A stretch of DNA of 64,000 bases from Lentzea californiensis (GCF_024648825.1 NZ_JANBBE010000004.1:310001-374000); one strand, 5' to 3'. Positions 45,995 through 54,066 are shown, counted from the first letter of the stretch. The notes: a model not told the origin generated them from the letters alone. Made by a program: numbers and translations.

Positions 45995-46010
45995 CAAGGT
46001 TCAGACCAAT
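45995..46010. promoter_or_regulatory. Possible DasR-responsive element (dre) upstream of the GH20 gene
   Basis: CAAGGTTCAGACCAAT matches 10 of 16 positions of the dre consensus AGTGGTCTAGACCAGT, including the AGACCA half and the opposing GGT. It lies about 71-86 bases upstream of the GTG of a hexosaminidase, a classical DasR target. The match is partial, so this is a moderate-confidence call. Confidence 0.4.
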
Positions 46011-46031
46011 TTCGCCGCTCTGCCCGTGTGG

Positions 46032-47504
46032 TCAGAGGTGTTCCTTGCTCAGCTTGTGCCACAGGGCGGGGAGAGCTGCTTCCGTCGTGTGCGCCAGCTC
46101 CACCTCCTTGCCGTAGAGCAGGCCGAACGTGAAGCCGTTCTCGTCGCCCCTGCCCAGTTCCAGCAGGACCGGGCGTGCGACCACCGAGTCCTGGTGGTCG
46201 CCCAGCAGTGTCTGGACGTCCTTCGCCCGCACGCGCAACGTCTTGGCGTGCTTGCCGAGCGCGGGCTCGGCGACCTCGGCCGAGTAGCGCAGGCGCTTCG
46301 CCGCCTTGCGGGCCTCGTGGAGCGGTTCGTCGCTGTCGCTGGTGGCGAGTGCCTCCTCCACGCGGACGTCCAGGCGGTGGCGGGCCTTTTCGACCAGGCG
46401 AGGGAGGACGTCCTTCGCCTTGCCCGAGGCCGAGGAAGTCAGGGGAGGTGTGGTCAGCAGCGTGTCGATGGTGTTGAGAAGGGTGAAGTAGCGCTCGCTG
46501 TTCAGTGCCGCCACGGAGTCCTTGTGCGCCTTGGCTTCCAGCGGTGCGAAGTGGCGGGTCATGCGGGCTGCCACGTCACCGAGGACCAGTTCTGGCGGGA
46601 GGGCGTGCAGGCCCTCCTCGAAGCGTGCGCGGAGTACTTCCAGGTCGCGTGAGGTGCCCAGGACTGACGCCAGCCACTTCAGCTCGTCGGTCAGGGCGCG
46701 GGTCTGTTCGCGGTCGACGATCTTGCCGAAGGCCTGGAGGGCCGAGCGCATGCGGCGGGTGGCCACTCGCATCTGGTGGACGGCGTCGTCCTCGTTGCGG
46801 CGGACTCGCGGGTCCTGGTTCTGGAGTGCTGCTCGTTGTTCGTAGAGGTAGGCGAGGACGACGTCGCCCGCCGTCGGCTTCTTGCCCAGGGCGGGGCCGG
46901 AGTCGCGCTTCACGCCGATCACCTGGGAGAGCTTGGACTTCGAGGACGACGGGACGATGCCCGCGTCGCCCAGGTGGCGCTCCACGGTGTCGAGGAGGGC
47001 TCGGTCGCCGCTTTCGCCCAGTTCCACCTCGATCTCACGCCACGACGTGGTCGTCGTGGAGGAACCCATGGTCTGGGCGGTGACCACGTCGTCGACCACC
47101 TCGGCGAGCATGTCGCCCTTGCCGTTGGTGAGCTGCCAGCGGCGGCGGTTCGTGCGGATCTCCGCCACCGGGGCCAGGTCGCCGCCCCTGGTGTGCGCCC
47201 GGACCAGGGAGGAGAGGTCCTTCGGGGGCTTCTTCACCGCGCGGCCCAGGGGGACGTGGAGTTCCTGGCGGGAGTCTTCACCTGCCGGGAGCTTGAGGTG
47301 CCAGCCCTCGTCGTTGCCGCCCACCCGCCTGCGCAGGGTCACGCCCGCGCGGGCCAGGCGGTAGTCGTCCGTGTCGAAGTAGGTGGCTTCGAGGTCGAAC
47401 TCCTCCGGGCCGGTCGCCACGCCGGTGATCTCGGTGAGGTCCGGCAGACTCGCGTCCGATGGTGCCTCGTACTTGCGTTCGGTCTCAGTAACGGAGGTCG
47501 CCAT
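46032..47504 (-). CDS. CYTH and CHAD domain protein
   Basis: Protein of 490 residues. The N-terminal CYTH triphosphate tunnel domain (about 1-200) has the ExExK signature (Glu7, Glu9, Lys11 in TETERKYE) and alternating charged strands lining the tunnel (TLRRRVGGNDEGWHLKLPAG, TNRRRWQLTN). The C-terminal CHAD helical domain (about 215-480) is rich in conserved His/Arg/Lys (DDAVHQMRVATRRMRSALQA, EARKAAKRLRYSAEVAEPAL). CYTH enzymes hydrolyse triphosphates and CHAD domains bind polyphosphate, so a polyphosphate- or triphosphate-handling role is likely. It is a single gene upstream of GH20 and divergent from the coiled-coil protein. Confidence 0.92.
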   Translation of the reverse strand: MATSVTETERKYEAPSDASLPDLTEITGVATGPEEFDLEATYFDTDDYRLARAGVTLRRRVGGNDEGWHLKLPAGEDSRQELHVPLGRAVKKPPKDLSSLVRAHTRGGDLAPVAEIRTNRRRWQLTNGKGDMLAEVVDDVVTAQTMGSSTTTTSWREIEVELGESGDRALLDTVERHLGDAGIVPSSSKSKLSQVIGVKRDSGPALGKKPTAGDVVLAYLYEQRAALQNQDPRVRRNEDDAVHQMRVATRRMRSALQAFGKIVDREQTRALTDELKWLASVLGTSRDLEVLRARFEEGLHALPPELVLGDVAARMTRHFAPLEAKAHKDSVAALNSERYFTLLNTIDTLLTTPPLTSSASGKAKDVLPRLVEKARHRLDVRVEEALATSDSDEPLHEARKAAKRLRYSAEVAEPALGKHAKTLRVRAKDVQTLLGDHQDSVVARPVLLELGRGDENGFTFGLLYGKEVELAHTTEAALPALWHKLSKEHL

Positions 47505-47654
47505 TTTCTATTAATACCTCGTTTTGTCCGGGTTCACCCAGTGTGGTGACGGTGCGTGAGGGTGGTTCCACGGCCGGGCGGAACCACGCCTCTAATGCGT
47601 GCATTCACCGGGTACCCGCTTTTCGCGGTCCACTGTGTCCGGTTCGCTGGCCGG

Positions 47655-48464
47655 GTGCCCACGGAGAAGGAACGGCTCGACGTGGTCGAGCCGCAGGTCG
47701 CCACGTTGATCAGTCACGTCGGTCAGCTCACGGCGGAACTCGAGCGCGTCACGGCCCGGCTGACGGTGCTGCAGCGGCGGTTGTCCGGTGCCGGGGACGG
47801 GCCGCCGGCCGAGCTCGACGCGGTGACCGGCGAGATCGAGCCGCTGGTCGAGGCGCTGCGCAGGGCGTGGGACGCGGAGCAGGAGATCCTCGCTGATCCG
47901 GCCCGGGTCGCCCTGCGGCAGGAGGTGCTGGAGTTCGACGGGCTCAAGGCCCGCCGCGACGACGCCAGGTCCAAACTGGACGGTGGGCGGGTGCCCCGGT
48001 TCGAGCGGGACGCGCTGTCGCACGAGGTGCGTCAGATGGAGTGGCTGATCAACGCGAACGAGGCCAGCGCGCAGCGGGCCGCCGAACGGCTGGAGGCCGA
48101 CGAGGACGCGATGAGCGAGGAGTGGCGCACCGAGGCCGTGCTCGCCGGGGACAAGGCTCGCGGCGAGATCAAGGACGCGGCCGCGCGGCGCCTCTCGGAC
48201 GCGCTCGGGCAGTACGCGCGGATGCCGGTGTGGTTCCGGGTCGGACTGGGCGAGATCCCCACGCCGGACCCGTCGTTCTGGCTCGAGTCGGCGACCGCGG
48301 TGCTCGCGTACCGGCTGGAGTACGGCGTCACGGACGCGGTCACGCCGCTGGGCACCCCGCCGTCCGCGGCGTCGGGCAGTGAGAACTGGGTCCGGCGCGC
48401 GAACGTCCACGCCGACATCACCGACCGCCTGACGACGTTGGCCGCGACCTTCCACCTGCAGTAG
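47655..48464 (+). CDS. Hypothetical coiled-coil protein
   Basis: Cytosolic protein of about 269 residues with no recognised domain. The first 140 residues are mostly charged helix with heptad character (LISHVGQLTAELERVTARLT, VEALRRAWDAEQEILADPAR, RLEADEDAMSEEWRTEAVLA), i.e. an antiparallel coiled coil. The C-terminal part is mixed and contains MPVWFRVGLGEIPTPDPSFW. GTG 47655 fits the onset of sequence that looks protein-like (PTEKERLDVVEPQ); ATG 47595 is in frame but upstream residues look non-coding. It is divergent from the CYTH-CHAD gene and upstream of ArsR on the same strand; no function is proposed. Confidence 0.55.
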   Translation: MPTEKERLDVVEPQVATLISHVGQLTAELERVTARLTVLQRRLSGAGDGPPAELDAVTGEIEPLVEALRRAWDAEQEILADPARVALRQEVLEFDGLKARRDDARSKLDGGRVPRFERDALSHEVRQMEWLINANEASAQRAAERLEADEDAMSEEWRTEAVLAGDKARGEIKDAAARRLSDALGQYARMPVWFRVGLGEIPTPDPSFWLESATAVLAYRLEYGVTDAVTPLGTPPSAASGSENWVRRANVHADITDRLTTLAATFHLQ

Positions 48465-48468
48465 CCTG

Positions 48469-48492
48469 TTCTGCAACCGTCCGGTTGCAGAA
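48469..48492. promoter_or_regulatory. ArsR autoregulatory operator palindrome
   Basis: TTCTGCAACC (48469-48478) and GGTTGCAGAA (48483-48492) are perfect 10-bp arms around GTCC. It ends 11 bases before the ArsR GTG. The TGCAACC/GGTTGCA core is the kind of site bound by ArsR regulators usually paired with SRPBCC (AHSA1) proteins. Confidence 0.7.
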
Positions 48493-48503
48493 AGGGTGTG
48501 CGC

Positions 48504-48815
48504 GTGAGTCAGGTCGACGACGTCTTGGCCGCGCTCGCCGATCCGATGCGCCGGCGGATCCTCGACCTGGTCGCGGCGAAGGGGGCCGCGTCGGCGTCGG
48601 CGCTCGCCGCCGAACTGCCGGTGAGCCGGCAGGCGATCGTGAAACACCTGGCAGTGCTGGAGAAGGCGGAGCTGGTGGCCTCCGAGCGCGCCGGCCGGGA
48701 GAACAACTTCTCCGTCCGGTCGGTCGCGCTCGACGCCACCGCCTCCTGGATGGCCTCGCTCGCCTCCCAGTGGGACCAGCGGCTGGCCGCGATCAAGAAG
48801 ATCGCTGAGTCATGA
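48504..48815 (+). CDS. ArsR family transcriptional regulator
   Basis: Small winged-helix regulator of 103 residues: QVDDVLAALADPMRRRILDL at the N-terminus, recognition helix in PVSRQAIVKHLAVLEKAELV, wing in SERAGRENNFSVRSVALDA. It lacks the cysteine pairs of metal sensors, so it is a non-metal member, like those that control SRPBCC proteins; no such gene adjoins. GTG 48504 has AAAGGG eight bases ahead; GTG 48498 is also possible. An autoregulatory palindrome lies just upstream. The 3' end overlaps the convergent amidohydrolase gene by 23 bases. Confidence 0.85.
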   Translation: MSQVDDVLAALADPMRRRILDLVAAKGAASASALAAELPVSRQAIVKHLAVLEKAELVASERAGRENNFSVRSVALDATASWMASLASQWDQRLAAIKKIAES

Positions 48816-50328
48816 GGGTGCCGCCGACCATGGTGGCCAGCACGGGGATCTCCGCGATCGCGTCGCTCGTGCGCGGGTCGTCGCCGAGCACGACGAGGTC
48901 CGCGAGCTTGCCCGGGGTGAGGCTGCCCAGCACGTGCTCCTTGCGGCACGCGTAGGCGCCACCGAGCGTGTACGCGCGGATCGCCTCCTCGACGGTGATC
49001 GCCTCGTCCGGCCCGACCGCCCGGCCGCTGGACGACCTCCGGTGCACCATGAACTCGATGGCGCGCAACGGGGCTCCGTCCGCGACCGGCCGGTCCGAGC
49101 TGCCCGCGATCGTGATGCCGTGGTCGAGGAACGCACGTCCGCGGTACATCCACGGGGCCCGGTGCGCGCCCATGACCTCGCTGTAGTCGTCGCCGTAGGA
49201 GTGCAGGAACGACGGCTGGATCACGGGAACGACACCGAGCTCGGCGATCCGGCCGAGCTGGTCCGGGCGGACGAGACCGCAGTGCTCGATGCGGTGCCGC
49301 GCTTCGGGACGCGGGCGTTGCCGTTGCGCTTCCTGGACGGCGTCCAAGGCGAAGTCGATGGCCCTGTCGCCGATCGCGTGGATCGCGAGCTGCCAGCCGG
49401 CGTGGTGGCCGTCGGCGATCGCCGCCCGCATGGACTCCTCGGAGTCGGCGAGCTGGCCCGAGCCGCCGGTCCCGAGGTACGGCTCGGACAACGCGGCCGT
49501 GCGCGCCATCATGCCGCCGTCGGTCCACAGCTTCAGGGCTCCCAGCGACAGCATGTCGTCGCCGAACCCGGTGTGCAGGCCGAGGTCGATCGCGCGCGGA
49601 ACACCGTCGGACGGGTCGGCGGAGACGTCGTGCAGGACGTGCGCGGACACCATGAGCTGCACGCGGATCGGCAGCCGGGCACGTTGGTAGGCGGCGGCCT
49701 CGAGCGGGCTGCTGGCGATCAGGCCCGCACCGATGCCCGCTTCGGCGCACATCGTGACGCCCTCGGACAGCACCTGGCGGGCGCTCTCGTGCAGTTCGGC
49801 GGTGATCTCGCCGAGCGAGTACGGCAGCCGCAACGTGCGCGCGGCCAGCTGTTCGTTCTCGGTCAGCCAGCCGTCGCTCGTGATCCCCGGGAGTTGTTTC
49901 AGCACCACGGAGTTCACGACGCACGCATGGCCGGACAGGTCGGCGACGTACACCGGCCTGGCGCCGCTGATCCGGTCCAGGTCGAGCGCGGTGAGCGGGC
50001 GGTCCATGCTCCGGCGGTCGTAGCCGGACGCCTCGATCCAGCCCGTGCCGGGCGCATCGGCGAGCCGGTCGAGGACCTGGGTGACCGCGGTCAGGCCGGT
50101 GATGTCGATCGTGCGGCGGCCGTTCCACGCGAGGTGCGTGTGGGCGTCGATGAAACCGGGCAGCACCACGGCTCCGCCCAGGTCGGCGGTCTCGGCGGCG
50201 GGCAGGTCCGCGACCTGCTCGTCCAGTCCCGCGATGCGGCCCTGCCAGATGCCGATCGTGTGCGAGGCGGGGCGAGCCGGGTCCATCGTGATGGCCCGGC
50301 AGCCCGTCAGCTTGAGATCGAGTTTCAC
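48793..50328 (-). CDS. Amidohydrolase, YtcJ-like metal-dependent
   Basis: Metal-dependent hydrolase of 511 residues of the YtcJ/amidohydrolase-3 type, with flanking beta-sandwich halves (residues 1-60 and 450-511) and a barrel. Metal and catalytic residues: PGFIDAHTHLAWNG, the distant His in IHAIGDRAIDFALD and RIEHCGLVRPDQL, and the Asp in TIAGSSDRPV. The substrate is unknown (amides or imides in relatives). The GTG at 50328 overlaps the stop of the siderophore N-hydroxylase by four bases, so it is translationally coupled to an iron-regulated gene. That is unusual for this family and hints at a role with hydroxamate metabolism, perhaps amide hydrolysis of a siderophore; this is inference. Confidence 0.82.
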   Translation of the reverse strand: MKLDLKLTGCRAITMDPARPASHTIGIWQGRIAGLDEQVADLPAAETADLGGAVVLPGFIDAHTHLAWNGRRTIDITGLTAVTQVLDRLADAPGTGWIEASGYDRRSMDRPLTALDLDRISGARPVYVADLSGHACVVNSVVLKQLPGITSDGWLTENEQLAARTLRLPYSLGEITAELHESARQVLSEGVTMCAEAGIGAGLIASSPLEAAAYQRARLPIRVQLMVSAHVLHDVSADPSDGVPRAIDLGLHTGFGDDMLSLGALKLWTDGGMMARTAALSEPYLGTGGSGQLADSEESMRAAIADGHHAGWQLAIHAIGDRAIDFALDAVQEAQRQRPRPEARHRIEHCGLVRPDQLGRIAELGVVPVIQPSFLHSYGDDYSEVMGAHRAPWMYRGRAFLDHGITIAGSSDRPVADGAPLRAIEFMVHRRSSSGRAVGPDEAITVEEAIRAYTLGGAYACRKEHVLGSLTPGKLADLVVLGDDPRTSDAIAEIPVLATMVGGTLMTQRSS

Positions 50329-51575
50329 GCGGTCGCGAGGACCGGGACAGGAGTGTTGGTCAGCACGGACGTCAGGATCTCACCCGACCGCACCGCGACG
50401 TTGGACAGCAGTGACGACGTGATGCCGTGCGAGTGCTCGGTGCCGCCCTGCAGGTAGATGCCACCCCTGAGCGAGGTCTGCACGCGGTAGTCGCGGCCCA
50501 CGACGAGACGGCCCGTCTCGTCTCGGGAGCAGGTCTCGTCGAGCGCGCCGAGCATCGGCGCGGCCTCGTCGTACCCGGTCGCGAGCAGCACGAGGTCGGC
50601 GTCGACGAACTCCTGCTCACCGGTGACGAGCGACTGGACCACCGCACGCACGCCGTCCGCCGACTCCTCGACCGCGACGAGCCGGGTCATCTTCATCATT
50701 TTGAGGCGCTCGGTGCCCAGCACCTTCTCCTGGTACTCGGTGCGGTAGAGCTGCGCGATCAGGTCGACGTCGACCACGGAGTAGTTGGTGTTGCGGTGGT
50801 AGTCCATCAACCGCCGCTTCACGGCGTCCGGGGCGTCGAAGTAGTGGTCGACGGCCTCGGGGTCGAAGATCCGGTTCGCGAACGAGCTGTCGTCCGCGGG
50901 GGAGTAACCGTAGCGGGAGAACACCGAGCACACCTCGGTGCCGGGGAACTCGCGGTGCAGGTACGCCACGGCCTCCGCGGCGCTCTGCCCGGCACCGACG
51001 ACGACGCAGCGCTTCGGGTTCTCCAGCGTGCCGACGCGGTGCAGGAACTCGCTGTTGTGCCACACGCGGTCCGACAGCGCGATGCCCTCGGGCACGGCCG
51101 GGCGCAGTCCGGTCGCGAAGATCAGGTTGCGGGCGTGGTACACGTCACCCGTGCCCGTTGTCACCTCGTACAGGTCGTCGTGGATCGCTTCCACGCCAAC
51201 GGCTTCGGTGCCGTACGCGACCATGTCGTCGACCTGGGCGGCGGCCCACTCGAAGTAGTCGTGGAACTCGACGCGCAGCGGGAACAGGTTCTTGTGGTTG
51301 ACGAAGTCGATCAGCCGTCCCCGGTCCCGCAGGTAGCAGAGGAACGAGAACCGGCTGGTCGGGTTCCGCATGGTGACGAGGTCCTTGAGGAACGACACCT
51401 GCATGGTGGCGTCGTCCAGGAGCATGCCCCGATGCCAGCCGAACGCCTGCTGGCGTTCCAGGAACACCGCCGTGACGGGGATTTCGGCCTGCTCGTTGTG
51501 CTCGGTCAAAGCGATGGCGAGCGCCAGGTTCGAGGGACCGAACCCGATACCGACGATGTCGTAGATCGGATGCAT
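50325..51575 (-). CDS. L-ornithine/L-lysine N-monooxygenase (siderophore)
   Basis: Flavin-dependent N-hydroxylating monooxygenase of 416 residues making the N-hydroxy amino acid of hydroxamate siderophores. FAD motif GIGFGPSNLALAIALTEHNE is at the N-terminus, NADPH motif VVVGAGQSAAEAVAYLHREF near 205, and LLATGYDE near 355; the substrate loop MQVSFLKDLVTMRNPTSRFS is typical of ornithine hydroxylases. The start is ATG 51575, two codons inside a GTG at 51581. Iron boxes lie in the divergent promoter it shares with the formyltransferase. No synthetase or transporter gene is near. Confidence 0.88.
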   Translation of the reverse strand: MHPIYDIVGIGFGPSNLALAIALTEHNEQAEIPVTAVFLERQQAFGWHRGMLLDDATMQVSFLKDLVTMRNPTSRFSFLCYLRDRGRLIDFVNHKNLFPLRVEFHDYFEWAAAQVDDMVAYGTEAVGVEAIHDDLYEVTTGTGDVYHARNLIFATGLRPAVPEGIALSDRVWHNSEFLHRVGTLENPKRCVVVGAGQSAAEAVAYLHREFPGTEVCSVFSRYGYSPADDSSFANRIFDPEAVDHYFDAPDAVKRRLMDYHRNTNYSVVDVDLIAQLYRTEYQEKVLGTERLKMMKMTRLVAVEESADGVRAVVQSLVTGEQEFVDADLVLLATGYDEAAPMLGALDETCSRDETGRLVVGRDYRVQTSLRGGIYLQGGTEHSHGITSSLLSNVAVRSGEILTSVLTNTPVPVLATA

Positions 51576-51584
51576 GAGCACTGA

Positions 51585-51602
51585 ACTTAGGGCAGCCTAA
51601 GC
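51585..51602. promoter_or_regulatory. Iron box 1, DmdR/IdeR-type, N-hydroxylase side
   Basis: CTTAGG(gcag)CCTAAG is a palindrome with 6-bp arms within ACTTAGGGCAGCCTAAGC, matching the TTAGG...CCTAA core of the iron-regulator box (consensus TTAGGTTAGGCTAACCTAA). It begins 9 bases upstream of the N-hydroxylase ATG at 51575. Confidence 0.7.
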
Positions 51603-51621
51603 TCTCTTCGCAAGCCGTCAG

Positions 51622-51640
51622 TTAGGTTAGCCTGACCGTA
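51622..51640. promoter_or_regulatory. Iron box 2, DmdR/IdeR-type, formyltransferase side
   Basis: TTAGGTTAGCCTGACCGTA agrees with the 19-bp iron box at about 15 positions, including the full TTAGGTTAG left half. It lies about 29 bases upstream of the formyltransferase ATG at 51669 and between two divergent iron-uptake genes. Confidence 0.75.
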
Positions 51641-51668
51641 TCGCACCGGAGTGAAGGAGGACACCCCC

Positions 51669-52616
51669 ATGAGGGTCGTCATGTTCGGGTTCCAGACCTG
51701 GGGTCATCGCACCCTGCAGGCACTTTTGGCGTCCGAGCACGAGGTCGTCCTGGTGGTGACCCACCCCAAGGGTGAAGGCGCGTACGAGAAGGTCTGGAGC
51801 GACTCGGTCGAGGACCTGGCCCGCGAGAACGGCGTCGACGTCCTGGTCCGCGAACGCCCGGAGGACCAGGAGCTGCTCGACGCGCTCAAGGCCGCCGAGC
51901 CCGACGTGATCGTCGCCTGCAACTGGCGGACGTGGATCCCGCCGCAGGTCTTCGCGCTGCCCAAGCACGGCACGTTGAACGTGCACGACTCGCTGCTGCC
52001 GAAGTACGCGGGCTTCTCGCCGTTGATCTGGGCGCTTCTCAACGACGAGAAGGAAGTCGGCGTGACGGCGCACATGATGGACGACACGCTCGACGCCGGC
52101 GACATCGTGCTGCAGCGCTCGGTGCCGGTCGGCCCGCGCGACACCACGGCCGTGCTGTTCGAGAAGACGCTGGAGCTCTTCGGCCCGATCACGGTCGACG
52201 GCCTCGCCGAGATCGCGTCCGGCCGCACCGACTTCGTGAAGCAGGACCGTTCGCAGGCCTCGTTCTTCCACAAGCGCGCCGAGGAGGACCTGCGCATCGA
52301 CTTCACCTGGACCGCCGAGGAACTGGACCGCCTGGTGCGAGCGCAGTGCGCGCCGTACCCGAGCGCGTTCTGCTTCCACCGCGGCCAGCGCCTGGAGATC
52401 ATCGAGGCGGACGTCTCCGCCGAGGTCTACGGCGGCACTCCCGGCCGGATCTTCTACCGCGAGGGCGACGGCGTGACGGTCGTCGCCGGCGCCGAGGCCC
52501 GCCGCGGCAAGAGCAAGGCGTTGCTGGTCAAGAAGGTTCGTACCGCGGATGGCACCGAGCTCGAGGCGCAGGAGTACTTCCGGCACATGGGCGGCTACCT
52601 GACCTCGCGCCCGTAG
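51669..52616 (+). CDS. N-hydroxyornithine formyltransferase-like protein
   Basis: Protein of 315 residues with the formyltransferase fold of Fmt and related siderophore enzymes. N10-formyl-tetrahydrofolate site: VIVACNWRTWIPPQVFALPK, then the catalytic Asn-His-Asp region as GTLNVHDSLLPKYAGFSPLI and HMMDDTLDAGDIVLQ. A C-terminal OB-like domain (about 220-315) is present. Together with the divergent N-hydroxylase it would make N5-formyl-N5-hydroxyornithine, as CchA/CchB do for coelichelin. AAGGAGG eight bases before the ATG at 51669 is a strong ribosome binding site. It is iron-boxed. A plain methionyl-tRNA formyltransferase is unlikely, given the partner and the iron boxes. Confidence 0.82.
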   Translation: MRVVMFGFQTWGHRTLQALLASEHEVVLVVTHPKGEGAYEKVWSDSVEDLARENGVDVLVRERPEDQELLDALKAAEPDVIVACNWRTWIPPQVFALPKHGTLNVHDSLLPKYAGFSPLIWALLNDEKEVGVTAHMMDDTLDAGDIVLQRSVPVGPRDTTAVLFEKTLELFGPITVDGLAEIASGRTDFVKQDRSQASFFHKRAEEDLRIDFTWTAEELDRLVRAQCAPYPSAFCFHRGQRLEIIEADVSAEVYGGTPGRIFYREGDGVTVVAGAEARRGKSKALLVKKVRTADGTELEAQEYFRHMGGYLTSRP

Positions 52617-52625
52617 CTCCGACAC

Positions 52626-52661
52626 GCTGATCACGGGCCGGGTGACCGGTCCGTGATCAGC
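52626..52661. terminator. Hairpin terminator after the formyltransferase
   Basis: GCTGATCACGG (52626-52636) and CCGTGATCAGC (52651-52661) are perfect 11-bp arms with a 14-nt loop, 10 bases past the stop. It separates the formyltransferase from the HNH nuclease gene. Confidence 0.7.
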
Positions 52662-52679
52662 ATGGTCGATCATTGCCGC

Positions 52680-53321
52680 ATGAATCGCGCGGCGGTGACG
52701 TCACTGGTGGTCTTCGTGCTGCTCGTGGCAGTCGGCTGGTACCTCACGAATCTCCAGTCGTCCCAGGAGAATCCGCCCAACACCCCTGCGCCCGTTCCGA
52801 CCGGTTCGTCGGACCTCGCCGCGTTGAAGATCGCGCCCGAGGGCAAGATGGCCGGCTACAGCCGCGACCGCTTCCCGCACTGGGCCTCGCAGGGGAACTC
52901 CTGTGACACCAGGGAGATCGTGCTGCAGAAGCAGGGCGTCGACGTGAAGCAGGACAAGGACTGCAAGGCGGTCTCCGGCACCTGGAACAGCGCGTACGAC
53001 GGCGTGGTGATCAAGGACGCCGGCGAGGTCGACATCGACCACACCATCCCCCTCGCGGAAGCCTGGCGGTCCGGCGCAGACAAGTGGACGGACGACGAGC
53101 GCAAGGCGTTCGCCAACGACCTCGGCGGCATCCAGCTGATCGCGGTGACCGCGAAGTCCAACCGCTCCAAGGGCGACCAGGACCCGGCCAAGTGGAAGCC
53201 GCCGGTCACGACGTACGGGTGCACGTACGCGCGGCACTGGATCTCGGTGAAGGTCAGCTACAAGCTGACCGTGGACCAGCCGGAGCACGACGCGCTGGCC
53301 GCGTTGCTCAAGACCTGCTGA
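52680..53321 (+). CDS. Secreted HNH (DUF1524-like) nuclease
   Basis: Single-pass or signal-anchored exported protein of 213 residues. Residues 7-22 form a hydrophobic segment (SLVVFVLLVAVGWYLT) followed by a proline-rich tether. The catalytic domain has the HNH/DUF1524 motif VDIDHTIPLAEAWRSG (Asp120, His121) and the metal-site Asn-Arg pair NRSKGDQDP (161-169). Cysteines at 75, 95, 181 and 213 could form two extracytoplasmic disulfides. Such proteins degrade DNA outside the cell or act in competition; no immunity gene is visible. The ATG at 52680 gives a sensible signal sequence. A terminator hairpin at 53340 follows. Confidence 0.85.
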   Translation: MNRAAVTSLVVFVLLVAVGWYLTNLQSSQENPPNTPAPVPTGSSDLAALKIAPEGKMAGYSRDRFPHWASQGNSCDTREIVLQKQGVDVKQDKDCKAVSGTWNSAYDGVVIKDAGEVDIDHTIPLAEAWRSGADKWTDDERKAFANDLGGIQLIAVTAKSNRSKGDQDPAKWKPPVTTYGCTYARHWISVKVSYKLTVDQPEHDALAALLKTC

Positions 53322-53339
53322 CGATCACGGGAACTCGCC

Positions 53340-53377
53340 GACGACACGGCCCGACCCCCCAGGCGGGCCGCGTCGTC
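53340..53377. terminator. Bidirectional terminator between the HNH nuclease and a hypothetical gene
   Basis: GACGACACGGCCCG (53340-53353) and CGGGCCGCGTCGTC (53364-53377) form a 14-bp stem with one mismatch and a 10-nt loop. It lies between convergent genes and can terminate both. Confidence 0.7.
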
Positions 53378-53385
53378 TCATCCCG

Positions 53386-54066
53386 CTACCCGACCTGAAC
53401 GGACTCGAACAGGCCGGACAGCTTCCAGTGCGTCACGTACCCCATCGCCTCGGCGGCGATCAGCACGTCGAGCTTGCCGAGGTTGGTGCGCGCCGGCATC
53501 TGGTACGCCTTGCCGCGCCGCGCGTCGAGCACCATCGGGATGGCGCCCGGCAGCGTGTCCGCGACCGTGTGCTGCAGGATCCGCAGCCCCACGTTGGCGG
53601 CCTCCCTGGTCAGCGGCACCTCCTTGGTGTGCACGAGCACCGCGTACGTCGTGCCGTCCTTCTTGCGCAGCCCCAGGTGCGGCCGCACCTTCAGGGTCAG
53701 CTCGCCGGCGCGGTAGGTGGCGCCCTCCACCGGCACCCCCGTCGCCTTGAACGACGCCAGCCAGGGCAGGAAGCCGTCGGCGATCTCCTCGAACGCCCGC
53801 GGCTGCCCCGTGCGGTTGGCGTTCATGATCGCCTTCTTGAGCTCGATCTCGGGTTCGGTCGCGTTGACCGCTCGTCGCATGGCGTCGCGGATCGGGTTGT
53901 AGAACCCGCACACCCGCGTATCGGAGGCCAGGTACATCCCCCGCTGTTCCGACACGATGTTGATGCGCCCACGCTGACCGCTCATGACGTACTCGGTGAA
54001 CGACAGTGCGGTGACGCTGACGTTGTTGTCCGGCAACGTTTTCTCCCCTCGTACCGCGAGCTTCAC
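53386..54066 (-). CDS. Hypothetical protein, 226 aa
   Basis: Cytosolic protein of 226 residues without a recognised domain or signal peptide. Mixed alpha/beta sequence with a strand-rich second half: YRAGELTLKVRPHLGLRKKD, TTYAVLVHTKEVPLTREAAN, AIPMVLDARRGKAYQMPART. The pattern of a basic strand followed by VLVHTKE might be a nuclease-like core, but that cannot be supported. The ATG at 54066 has no strong binding site; internal ATGs at residues 28 and 44 exist. The upstream region (54067-54352) holds a cluster of palindromes that could serve this gene or the divergent membrane protein. Confidence 0.6.
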   Translation of the reverse strand: MKLAVRGEKTLPDNNVSVTALSFTEYVMSGQRGRINIVSEQRGMYLASDTRVCGFYNPIRDAMRRAVNATEPEIELKKAIMNANRTGQPRAFEEIADGFLPWLASFKATGVPVEGATYRAGELTLKVRPHLGLRKKDGTTYAVLVHTKEVPLTREAANVGLRILQHTVADTLPGAIPMVLDARRGKAYQMPARTNLGKLDVLIAAEAMGYVTHWKLSGLFESVQVG

